From Caulobacter flavus (GTDB lineage Bacteria; Pseudomonadota; Alphaproteobacteria; Caulobacterales; Caulobacteraceae), in contig NZ_CP026100.1 of NCBI RefSeq assembly GCF_003722335.1, forward strand, positions 4,128,001-4,192,000: a DNA stretch of 64,000 nt, read 5' to 3'. Made by a program: the position numbers and the translations under genes. The notes under the pieces were generated by a model, which saw only the letters and a program-made list of their open reading frames with translations, was not told the DNA's origin and ran no database searches. Below are positions 51,140-58,791 of the stretch, piece after piece. Position 1 is the first letter of the stretch, and every line of letters starts with the position of its first letter.

Positions 51140-52257
51140 CGGGCCAGCACCTTGGCCGTGTAGACCGGCGAGAAGAACAGGTTGAGGATCTGGATGAACT
51201 TGGCCTTGTCGTTCGACCTGGCGTTGGCCACGTAGAGAACGTCGCCGCTGCGCATGTCGAAGGCCTGGGCCAGGAAGTAGCCCTGCGGCTTCATCAGATC
51301 GACCTGATAGGCCGTGGGCGTACCGTCCACGCCCTGGCGGAAGACGAACACCGCGCGAGGATCGGCCTGTTGGTCGCTCGGGCCGCCCGCCCGCGCCAGG
51401 GCCTGGGCCAGGGTGACGCGGTCGCTGTCGAACGAGATCTCGGCGATCTTTCCGGCCGCGCCGAAGACCGTGAAGGTGCGGGGTCGGGCGATCACCTCCA
51501 CCCGATCGCCGGGCGCCAGGCGCACGTCCGTGGACGAACTCATGACGACGTCCGAAAGCAGCGCGGCGGCGGCGGCGTCGCCACGGACCAGGCGCACCTG
51601 GCTGTCTCGCCTGGGGGCGACCGGCCCGCCGGCGAGGGCCACGACGTCCAGAAGGCGCTCGCCGGCCATGCTCAGGGGATAACGGCCCGGCTTCTTGACG
51701 TCGCCGGCCACCATCACCGAGCCGGCCACGCTCTCGCGCACGCGGACGCTCACCTGGGGCGCCTGGGATTTGCGCGACAGCCCCGCCTCGACCCGCGCCG
51801 CCAGTTCGGCCGGGGTCAGGCCCGCCGCCTGCGTCCGCCCGACATAGGGCAAGGTCACGACGCCCGAACGATCGACCACGATCGGAGGCAGGCTGGCGCC
51901 CGCCGCCCTCGAGGCGTCCTCGCCGAAGGCGCCCATGCCGACCATGCGGCCCGAGAACAGCGACGCCCCGACCTCGAAGACCGAGATTTCCAGCACGTCG
52001 CCGGGCGCGATCCGCTCGACGTCGCCGCCCGCCGGGAGCTCGGCGAAGCCGGCGCCGGGAGTCTCGGCCTGCCGCAGCCGGGACAGGACTTCGCCATCCA
52101 GGGCCACCAGCCGGAAATCCGGCGTCTGGCGTGTCGCCGCCTCGATCGCCGCGGCCGTCGGGCCGCTCGAAGGCAAGGCCGCGCAGCCGGAGAGGAACGG
52201 CCCGCCCGCCGCCATCACGACGACGAGGGCGCGGAACGGCGCTGGAAGAAAGCTCAT
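51136..52257 (-). CDS. Polysaccharide export outer-membrane lipoprotein (KpsD/Wza type)
   Basis: 373 residues. Lipoprotein signal with lipobox LSGC (Cys25). A Poly_export domain (about 78-180, RIAPGDVLEISVFEVG ... VDRSGVVTLPYVGRTQAAGL) is followed by SLBB-like repeats (VMVAGDVKKPGRYPLSMAGE, FTVFGAAGKIAEISFDSDRV). It would be the outer-membrane channel for the capsule built by KpsMTE. Encoded on the opposite strand to the kps operon and coupled (GTGA/ATGA-type overlap, 52254-52257) to the glycosyltransferase upstream of it. Confidence 0.92.
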   Translation of the reverse strand: MSFLPAPFRALVVVMAAGGPFLSGCAALPSSGPTAAAIEAATRQTPDFRLVALDGEVLSRLRQAETPGAGFAELPAGGDVERIAPGDVLEISVFEVGASLFSGRMVGMGAFGEDASRAAGASLPPIVVDRSGVVTLPYVGRTQAAGLTPAELAARVEAGLSRKSQAPQVSVRVRESVAGSVMVAGDVKKPGRYPLSMAGERLLDVVALAGGPVAPRRDSQVRLVRGDAAAAALLSDVVMSSSTDVRLAPGDRVEVIARPRTFTVFGAAGKIAEISFDSDRVTLAQALARAGGPSDQQADPRAVFVFRQGVDGTPTAYQVDLMKPQGYFLAQAFDMRSGDVLYVANARSNDKAKFIQILNLFFSPVYTAKVLAR

Positions 52258-53567
52258 ACGGGATCTCCGGTCGACGGGCGCGCCAGCAGCCGCTCGTGCA
52301 GTCGCGCCAGCCGCTCGCGGTAGGCGCTCATGGAAAAAGCCTGGGCCCGGGTCCGCCCGGCGGCCGACAGGTCACGGCGCAAGCCTGCATCGGCGTCGAG
52401 GCGCCGCAGTCCGGCGACGATGTCGCGGACGTCGTAGGGATCGACGATCACGGCCGCGTCGCCGGCGATCTCGGGCGAAGCGCCTTCGGCCGAGGTCATC
52501 ACCGGCGTTCCCATGGCCATGGCCTCGACCATCGGCAGACCAAAGCCTTCGTACAGCGAGGGCGAAAGAACGGCCCGGGCGCCGGCGACGAGGATGCGCA
52601 GGTGGTCGGCGGGCAGCCAGCCCAGCCTGCGCACACGCTCCGCGCCAGGCGCGGCGGCCGCCCCCTCGAGCAGGCGCAGTTCCCCCTCGGCCTTCCAGGC
52701 GCGGGGACCCGCGACGATCAGGGGACGGTCCACGCCCGCCGACAGATAGGCCTCGATCAGCCGCCCCAGGTTCTTCTTGGGCTCGATCGCGCCGACGAAC
52801 AGGAAGTACTCGCCGACCTCCAGCCCAAATAGGGTCCGCAAGCGTTCGCCCAGCGTCCCGGCATCGCCATCGGCTCCCTCCGGAAGGTCCACGGCCTGAT
52901 AGCCGTTGGTGACCCTGGCCGGATTGGCTCCGTAGATGTCGAGAATGTCCCGGCGCGACGTCTCCGACACGGTCACCACATGGTCGCCCTGCTTCAGGCA
53001 GGCCCTGATCAGCCGGTCGTAGTAGGGCCGGTCGTCGAGGGTCGTGAACGGCAGGCGCATCGGCACCAGGTCATGCAAGGTGTAGAGGTTCAGCGCGCCC
53101 TCGATCCGCACGGGCAGCGGATAGGTCCAGTGCATGATCGCCGGAGGGTTCGGCAGGGTCAGGCGGAGGAAGCGGCCATGCCGCCGAAAGCCCCCCGCGG
53201 CCAGGTCGAACAGGCCGCCCAAGGCGAACACACGATCGAAGGCCGGCAAGCGTCCGCCCAGCGCCTCGCGCTTGACCAGCCCCGACAGGGGAACCTCCAG
53301 CAGACGCCGCCTCATCGGCGGGGCCAAGGCCGAGCGCATCCTTCTCAGCAGGGTCCGTCGCTCGCGGGCTTCGTCGAACTGGGCGAAGAACAACGCCTCG
53401 CGCACGGCCGGCGGATGGCGGCGGGCGACGCCGAGGCCATAGACCCCGTCGACCGCGTAATCGAGTCCGCGCAACGCCTTCACGAGCACGCGGCCATAGG
53501 TGGCCACCCCGGTGCCGTGCGTCATGGCCAAGTTGAACCCGTCTACTCCGACGTGCTTACGCGGCAT
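52254..53567 (-). CDS. GT4-family glycosyltransferase
   Basis: 437 residues. GVDGFNLAMTHGTGVATYGR at the N-terminus, LYTLHDLVPMRLPFTTLDD, FVGAIEPKKNLGRLIEAYL and PSLYEGFGLPMVEAMAMGTPVMTS with the donor-site Glu pair. Very similar in layout to the protein at 39473, including MHWTYPLPVRIEGALNLYT. Its stop overlaps the kpsD-like start, so the two form a minus-strand operon that diverges from kpsT. Confidence 0.88.
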   Translation of the reverse strand: MPRKHVGVDGFNLAMTHGTGVATYGRVLVKALRGLDYAVDGVYGLGVARRHPPAVREALFFAQFDEARERRTLLRRMRSALAPPMRRRLLEVPLSGLVKREALGGRLPAFDRVFALGGLFDLAAGGFRRHGRFLRLTLPNPPAIMHWTYPLPVRIEGALNLYTLHDLVPMRLPFTTLDDRPYYDRLIRACLKQGDHVVTVSETSRRDILDIYGANPARVTNGYQAVDLPEGADGDAGTLGERLRTLFGLEVGEYFLFVGAIEPKKNLGRLIEAYLSAGVDRPLIVAGPRAWKAEGELRLLEGAAAAPGAERVRRLGWLPADHLRILVAGARAVLSPSLYEGFGLPMVEAMAMGTPVMTSAEGASPEIAGDAAVIVDPYDVRDIVAGLRRLDADAGLRRDLSAAGRTRAQAFSMSAYRERLARLHERLLARPSTGDPV

Positions 53568-53697
53568 GTCGCAAACTCACACCGCGACAATCACCAGAAA
53601 TGACCGCAAAGTATTCTAGAATAAATTCACAAATTTGTACTTCTATACACTTGAAAATATGAAATACTGAGACAAATAAATCGCTGGAAGCTGCCCC
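53568..53697. promoter_or_regulatory. AT-rich divergent promoter region with two palindromes
   Basis: 130 bases between the divergent glycosyltransferase gene and kpsT, much richer in A/T than the surroundings. It contains perfect palindromes TATTCTAGAATA (53612-53623) and ACAAATTTGT (53629-53638). Toward kpsT, TTGAAA (53651-53656) with 17-base spacer to AAATAA (53674-53679) is a weak sigma70-like candidate. The four-copy ECF motif is not present. Confidence 0.45.
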
Positions 53698-54360
53698 ATG
53701 ATCAAATTCGATCGCGTCAGCAAGAACTACAAGGGTCGCAACCTGTCGAAGACCGTGCTCGACGACGTCGATCTGGTGATCACGCCCGGCGACGCGCTCG
53801 GCATTTGCGGCGCGAACGGAGCGGGGAAATCCACCCTGCTGCGCCTGATCGCCGGCGTGGAGCACCCCTCCTCCGGCAGCATCCGCCGCGACATGTCGGT
53901 ATCCTGGCCGATCGGCTACACCAGCTGCTTCCAGAGCAGCCTGACCGGCGCGGACAACGCCCGCTTCATCGCCCGCATCTATCGCCAGCCAGTCGAGCCG
54001 CTGCTGGCTTTCGTCGAAGACTTCGCCCAGCTGGGTCCCTACCTGCGCCAGCCGGTCAAGACCTACTCGGCCGGCATGCAGGCGCGGCTGGCTTTCGGCA
54101 TCTCGCTGGCCGTCGATTTCGACTGCTACCTGATCGACGAAGTCACCGGGGCCGGCGACGAGCGCTTCCGCGAGCGCTGCCGCGACGCCCTGATCGAACG
54201 GCGCCGGACCGGCGCGATGATCATGGTCTCGCACCATCCCGAAACCCTGATGACCTACTGCACGCGCGGCGCGGTCCTGAAGGACGGCAAGCTGTCCTTT
54301 CACGACCGCATCGAGGACGCGATCGAGGCGCATCAGCGCCTGCAGGCCGAGGCGGCCTGA
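53698..54360 (+). CDS. kpsT: Capsule ABC transporter ATPase KpsT
   Basis: 220 residues. Walker A GANGAGKST (about 38-46), signature YSAGMQARLAFG, Walker B CYLIDEV and switch His in MVSHHP; the short KpsT/Wzt form without a C-terminal carbohydrate-binding domain. Energises KpsM. Transcribed apart from kpsM, from the AT-rich region just upstream. Its stop is 11 bases from the convergent FkbM gene. Confidence 0.93.
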   Translation: MIKFDRVSKNYKGRNLSKTVLDDVDLVITPGDALGICGANGAGKSTLLRLIAGVEHPSSGSIRRDMSVSWPIGYTSCFQSSLTGADNARFIARIYRQPVEPLLAFVEDFAQLGPYLRQPVKTYSAGMQARLAFGISLAVDFDCYLIDEVTGAGDERFRERCRDALIERRRTGAMIMVSHHPETLMTYCTRGAVLKDGKLSFHDRIEDAIEAHQRLQAEAA

Positions 54361-54371
54361 ACCCGCTTCGT

Positions 54372-55238
54372 TCAGCGGCACAGCAGCAGCATCCGGTCCA
54401 TGGCCGGCGGGCCGGCCAGCACCTGCTCCAGCGAGACCGGGCGCGCGCCGGCTTCGAGGTCGATCAGCGACATCGAGAAGCCCTGGCTGAGGATCAGCGC
54501 GAGGAACCCCGCCGGATCCTCGTAGCGCGCCGGGGCGAATTCGAGGATCACCGTCAGCGGCCGGTCGCCGGCCAGCAGCCCGTCCATGCCGCGCCAGATG
54601 GCCTGCTCGGCGGTGTCGGCGTCGATCTTCACGAAGTCGATCTCGCCCAGCCCCATGCGATCGAGCCGCCGCACGGCGACGGTGATGCGGCCAGGCCCCG
54701 TCGCGGCCCCTTCGACGATATGGGCGTTCTTCGGCTCGCCATGCGGCGTGACCAGCGTGGCCACCGCCCCATCCACGGCGCCGAGAGCGTTGCGATGAAC
54801 GGTGACGCGCTCGCCCAAGCCGTTAAGCTCGACGCTACGGGTCAGCAGGGCGGCGATCGGCGGGTTGGGTTCGAAGGCGTGCACCCGTCCTTCGGCTCCG
54901 ACGAGGTCGGCCATCAGCAGGGTGAAATAGCCGAGATTGGCGCCGACATCGGCGACGGTCATGCCTGGCTTGACCAGCCGGGCGATGGTCTCGGTCGTCC
55001 ACATCTCCCAGTAGCCGTCGAGCAGCAGGTGTGGGCCGAGCCCGTAGTCCACCCCGTCGACGAACAGCTTGTAGCGCCCCAGCACGCGGCACACCGAAAC
55101 GCCCCGCCCCAGGAAGGCCGAGGCGCAGCGCGAACGGATCTCGGCTTCGTTCTCGCCTCGCGGGCGCGTGCTCAGCCGGTCCAGTTCGAAAAGGCGAGGC
55201 GCGGGCGCGGGCCTGACAGGATCGAAAGTCAGCCGCAC
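54372..55238 (-). CDS. FkbM-family methyltransferase
   Basis: About 288 residues from GTG 55238; the frame is open to TTG 55340 (322 residues). The later start gives a leader of about 130 bases after the promoter motif at 55368, as for its other copies, but it lacks a strong ribosome binding site. Class I SAM fold: TVADVGANLGYFTLLMADLV as motif I, VHAFEPNPPIAALLTRSVEL as motif II and IDFVKIDADTAEQAIWRG, typical of FkbM. Such enzymes often O-methylate sugars in surface polysaccharides. Confidence 0.85.
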   Translation of the reverse strand: MRLTFDPVRPAPAPRLFELDRLSTRPRGENEAEIRSRCASAFLGRGVSVCRVLGRYKLFVDGVDYGLGPHLLLDGYWEMWTTETIARLVKPGMTVADVGANLGYFTLLMADLVGAEGRVHAFEPNPPIAALLTRSVELNGLGERVTVHRNALGAVDGAVATLVTPHGEPKNAHIVEGAATGPGRITVAVRRLDRMGLGEIDFVKIDADTAEQAIWRGMDGLLAGDRPLTVILEFAPARYEDPAGFLALILSQGFSMSLIDLEAGARPVSLEQVLAGPPAMDRMLLLCR

Positions 55239-55367
55239 GGCGAAACCCCGCAGCCTCGCGCCGAAACTCCGCGCGACCTCCTGATACCCACGCCCATGAC
55301 GTCCCCCGGCGCGCCGGCGAGCAAGACGGCCGCGGCGCAAAGGTTAGACCGGCGAGAGCCGCCGATC

Positions 55368-55393
55368 GCGACAGGCGTTCACGTGAACTTTTC
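55368..55393 (-). promoter_or_regulatory. Copy C of four-copy ECF-like promoter motif, upstream of the FkbM gene
   Basis: Minus strand reads GAAAA-G-TTCACGT, seven bases, TGTCGC; 19 of 26 bases are identical to copy A before tpsB. It points into the FkbM methyltransferase gene. It lies only 32 bases from the stop of the phosphonate-module membrane gene, marking the border of the capsule locus. Confidence 0.66.
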
Positions 55394-55424
55394 GTGGCGT
55401 CGAAGCTGGCCTGCCGACACGGGT

Positions 55425-56771
55425 TCACCCGCCGAAAGTCGACGCTCCGACGTGGGCGCCTTCCTGAGGGGCGACACGATCAGGAGCCGCGGGTCGCCTG
55501 GCTTGGCCAAACAGGAGCCCCGCCGCCACGATCCCGACCAATCCGGCGCAGCAGGTCCCATAAGCCCCCATCGTGAGGAAGGCGGTCCAGTTCAGCTGAA
55601 GCTCGGCGAATGACTTGATCAGCAGCAGGCCCACGCTCCCGATGTAGCCGCTGGCGTCGGCGACGTAGATCAGGAAGCCGGCGGTGCCGACCGTGCCGGT
55701 CGCGGCGATCATCCGGTCGAACAGCATGCCGTTGAAAGGCGTGTAGGCCATGTAGAGCCCCGCGCCGCTGGCGGTCATCCAGCCGACGGGCCCCAGAAGG
55801 CCTGCCTGGTGCGCCGCCGTGGACGCGCCAAGCAGCGCCAGCCCGGCCGATATGAAGAGCAGGTTGAAGCCGAAGGCCCGCCGGTTGTCGCGGATGCGCA
55901 TCAGCATCGCCATGCCGACCAGGACGATGACGGCCACGGGCAGTTCCGACAGGCTGAACATCGCCGCGGCGTCCTTGAAGCCCAGCTCGGCCCAGATCTC
56001 GGCCGAGAAGTTGTCGCGGAAATCGCGCATGGCCGTCAGCAGGACGTAGACCGCCACCAGCATGGCCAGGACCGGTCCCTGGGCGACCAGCAGCGCGGCG
56101 CGATCCTTGGCCGACATGGGGGCGCGGCGCACGCGCATGGCCTCGTCCTCGGCCGTGGGCGGCGGCATCTGCGCCAGGCCCGCGACGGCGACGATCAGCA
56201 GCGGCGCGAACAGCAGGCCGGTCAGGGCCGGCATCCATCGATCCTCGACGCCCGCCAGCAGCAGCGCCTTTCCCACCGACTTCACGACGCCCGAGGCCAG
56301 GATGAAGCTGGCGCAGAGCATCGCGCCCAGCACCTCCGACAGGCGGCGTCCCTCGACGAAGCCGAACACCAGCCCCCAGATCATGCCCAGGCCCAGCCCG
56401 TTGGCGAACAGGGCCAGCGGCGCCAGGGCCGGCGGCAGGCCCCCCAGCAGCACCAGGGCGAGCTCGGATCCGCCGACCAGCAGCAGGATCGCCAGGGCCC
56501 TCCGGCCGGGCGGCGTCTCCGACACCACCTTGACCCCAAGCACCTTCGACAGGGCGTAGCCGGCGACCTGGGCGATCACCAGGACGATCTTGAAGTCCAT
56601 GGCGAAGGGCCAGCCGGCGACGTCGCTCCAGTCGGCGGCCGCGAAGGGCTTGCGATAGGCGTACATCGAGAAATAGGCGGCGAAGGCGGCCAGACCGCCA
56701 TAGGCAGCGAACGCCCAGGCCGGGGCCCGCGACAGCCAGCGTCCGAGCGGGCCTTGCGCCGCGCCGCTCAC
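55425..56771 (-). CDS. Multi-span membrane protein, DUF5690-like (possible phosphonate-module transporter)
   Basis: 448 residues from GTG 56771, which overlaps the phnX stop. About twelve hydrophobic segments, MFS-like. The N-terminal region AAYGGLAAFAAYFSMYAYRKPF and ILASGVVKSVGKALLLAGV are typical of the DUF5690 family. Substrate unknown; coupling to phnX suggests movement of an aminophosphonate or a product across the inner membrane. Confidence 0.8.
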   Translation of the reverse strand: MSGAAQGPLGRWLSRAPAWAFAAYGGLAAFAAYFSMYAYRKPFAAADWSDVAGWPFAMDFKIVLVIAQVAGYALSKVLGVKVVSETPPGRRALAILLLVGGSELALVLLGGLPPALAPLALFANGLGLGMIWGLVFGFVEGRRLSEVLGAMLCASFILASGVVKSVGKALLLAGVEDRWMPALTGLLFAPLLIVAVAGLAQMPPPTAEDEAMRVRRAPMSAKDRAALLVAQGPVLAMLVAVYVLLTAMRDFRDNFSAEIWAELGFKDAAAMFSLSELPVAVIVLVGMAMLMRIRDNRRAFGFNLLFISAGLALLGASTAAHQAGLLGPVGWMTASGAGLYMAYTPFNGMLFDRMIAATGTVGTAGFLIYVADASGYIGSVGLLLIKSFAELQLNWTAFLTMGAYGTCCAGLVGIVAAGLLFGQARRPAAPDRVAPQEGAHVGASTFGG

Positions 56772-57580
56772 CGGGGCGCCTCGCCGGCCGCGATGCGGGC
56801 CTCGATCCTGGCCAGCACCGCCGGCAGGTCGGCGACGCTTTCGATCACGTAGTGAGCGCCGGCCTCGCGCAGCGCCGCGGCAGAGTCTTCGACGCGAGCG
56901 GCGCGCTCGGCGGCCGGCAGCGCGGCGAGGTCCTCGGCGCTCAGGCCCACGCCGTTGCCCGAAGCCGCGAGGCCGACGGTCCAGGCGCCGACCTCCAGCC
57001 CCTCTCCCATCCCGACCACGGCGTCGTCGACCTTGACGCATGCCCGCGCCGGCCAGGCGCCCAGCTCGACCAGGGCCTTCCACATCATCAGCGGCGACGG
57101 GCGCCCCGCCGCCGTCTCGCCGGCGCAGACCACGACGTCGGGCGCATAGCCCTGCCCCGCCGCCAGCGGCAGGATGTCGGCCATCATCGGACGGGTGTAG
57201 CCGGTGGTCGACCCGATCCGGATCCCTCGCGCCTTCAGGCCGGCCGCGACCTCGACGGCGCCGGGGATCAGCGCGGCGCAGGCGCGGGCGGCCTCTCTCA
57301 TGCGGGGCTCCACCGCGTCGTGCAGGCGGTCGACGTCGGCCTCGGTCGACGCCGCGCCGTGACGCTCGCGCCACAGGCCGGCGATGCGCGGCATGGCCAG
57401 CAGCGCCCGTACGTGATCCCGCTTGGCCTTGCCCATGTCCGCCCGCGCCTCGGTCTCGGAGATCTCGATCCCCGCCTGGCTGAACACATCGCGCAGGGCC
57501 ACGACAGGCGCGCGACAGCCGAAGTCGATCATGGTGCCGGCCCAGTCGAAGACGACGGCCTGGATGGAAGACGAGCTCAT
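56768..57580 (-). CDS. phnX: Phosphonoacetaldehyde hydrolase PhnX
   Basis: 270 residues. HAD-superfamily C-P bond hydrolase making acetaldehyde and phosphate from phosphonoacetaldehyde. The nucleophile is Asp12 in VVFDWAGTMIDFG; Schiff-base Lys53 lies in MGKAKRDHV; STTGYTRPMM and VKVDDAVVGMGEG complete the HAD motifs. ATG 57580 overlaps the stop of the FAD oxidoreductase (ATGA). No PhnW transaminase is nearby, so the aldehyde probably comes from that oxidoreductase. Confidence 0.95.
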   Translation of the reverse strand: MSSSSIQAVVFDWAGTMIDFGCRAPVVALRDVFSQAGIEISETEARADMGKAKRDHVRALLAMPRIAGLWRERHGAASTEADVDRLHDAVEPRMREAARACAALIPGAVEVAAGLKARGIRIGSTTGYTRPMMADILPLAAGQGYAPDVVVCAGETAAGRPSPLMMWKALVELGAWPARACVKVDDAVVGMGEGLEVGAWTVGLAASGNGVGLSAEDLAALPAAERAARVEDSAAALREAGAHYVIESVADLPAVLARIEARIAAGEAPR

Positions 57581-58713
57581 GCGGCGGCTCCTTGCTGGGG
57601 CAGGTCGTAAAGGCCGGCGATCACCTCCTCGGCCAGGCCGAAGGCGGTTGAGGCGCCGGTGCCGCTGGTCACGGTCACCAGGCGCACGCGCGGCATCGGG
57701 GCCTCCACAAGGCTGTGCCCCCGGGCGGAAGCGTAGGTGCCGGTCCAGCGCTCGAGCACCGGCGGCGGCGCCTGGCCGAACACCCGGGCGAACTCGTCGA
57801 GGATCAGGGCGTCGACGTCGTCTCGGGCGAACGGATCGGGCGTCGCGGCGTAGTGGTGGCTGTCGCCGACGACCAGCGAGCCATCGGCGCTCTGCACCAC
57901 GATCAGGTGGACGCCGTGCGCCAGATGCTCGGCCTGTTCGGCCTGAAGTCGCGCGCGCAGCGCCTCCGCCTGCGGCAGGTCGGCGTAGCCGAGGTAGCGA
58001 ACGAGGCCCAGGTCCGACATCACCGGCGCGGGCAGCCGCCACCCCGGATCGGCCAGGCGCAGCATCTGCAGCTTGCAGCGGGTAACTTCGGCGCGAGCGA
58101 AGTGTTCGGGAAACAGCGTGACGAGGTCGTCGCCGGGACAGACCACGATGCTATCGGCCGCCACGATCCCAGCGGTGGTCTCCAGCCGCCCGGTCTCGAC
58201 GCCGCGCACGGCGCCCCCCCGCAGGAAGGTCACGTCATGAAAGGCTTCCAGCCATGCGGCGAGACGGGGGATGGCGGTGCGGGACTCCACTCGCAGGTCG
58301 ACGTCGCTGGTCAGGGCGCCCAGCACATCGCCGCCGCCTGGCAGGCGATCGGCGAGGTCGCCAGCCCTGCGCCAGGCGCATCCTTCGGCCATCTCGGTGT
58401 CGAGGAAGGCTTCGAGCACCGCCTTGGCCTCGGGCCGGCGGGCGACCATGGTCAGGCCGCGCTGCAGCACCTCGATCCCGGCCGGTCCGGCGACCTCGTT
58501 CCAGACCTGGGCGGAGCGTCGCGCCCGCCGCCAGACCTCGCCGCGCGCCTGGCCCGTGACCGTCACGAAGCCGAAGTTGCGCACCGAGGCGCCGTTGGCC
58601 TGGGCGTCGCGGTCGACCACCACCACGCGCTTGCCGAGCCGGGCCGCCGCCAGGGCGTGGGCCAGGCCCACGACCCCCGCGCCGACGACGGCCAGATCGA
58701 ATTGCTGTTCCAA
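57577..58713 (-). CDS. Phosphonate-associated FAD-dependent oxidoreductase (TIGR03364/HpnW type)
   Basis: 378 residues from TTG 58713. DAO-type flavoenzyme: FDLAVVGAGVVGLAHALAAA binds FAD, followed by VVVVDRDAQANGASVRNFGFVT, and the C-terminus has VTVTSGTGASTAFGLAEEVI. The TIGR03364 group is found with phosphonatases and is proposed, in some cases shown, to oxidise aminoethylphosphonate or its N- or hydroxy-derivatives. Coupled directly to phnX, it likely delivers phosphonoacetaldehyde, replacing the PhnW transaminase. The exact substrate cannot be read from sequence. Confidence 0.87.
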   Translation of the reverse strand: MEQQFDLAVVGAGVVGLAHALAAARLGKRVVVVDRDAQANGASVRNFGFVTVTGQARGEVWRRARRSAQVWNEVAGPAGIEVLQRGLTMVARRPEAKAVLEAFLDTEMAEGCAWRRAGDLADRLPGGGDVLGALTSDVDLRVESRTAIPRLAAWLEAFHDVTFLRGGAVRGVETGRLETTAGIVAADSIVVCPGDDLVTLFPEHFARAEVTRCKLQMLRLADPGWRLPAPVMSDLGLVRYLGYADLPQAEALRARLQAEQAEHLAHGVHLIVVQSADGSLVVGDSHHYAATPDPFARDDVDALILDEFARVFGQAPPPVLERWTGTYASARGHSLVEAPMPRVRLVTVTSGTGASTAFGLAEEVIAGLYDLPQQGAAA

Positions 58714-58740
58714 GTTAATCGTTCCAAATTCGAGAAAGGG

Positions 58741-58782
58741 CGGCCGCGCGGGCTGCGGGGATCGGTGCGGCCCGCGCGGCCG
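58741..58782 (-). terminator. Large GC hairpin after the TonB-dependent receptor gene
   Basis: Perfect 13-bp arms CGGCCGCGCGGGC / GCCCGCGCGGCCG around a 16-base loop, 9 bases after the receptor stop. On the minus strand it is followed by CCCTTTCTCG, a weak T-tract. Probably a terminator or attenuator separating receptor from the downstream FAD oxidoreductase and phnX, or an mRNA-stabilising stem. Confidence 0.65.
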
Positions 58783-58791
58783 AGGTCCGGC

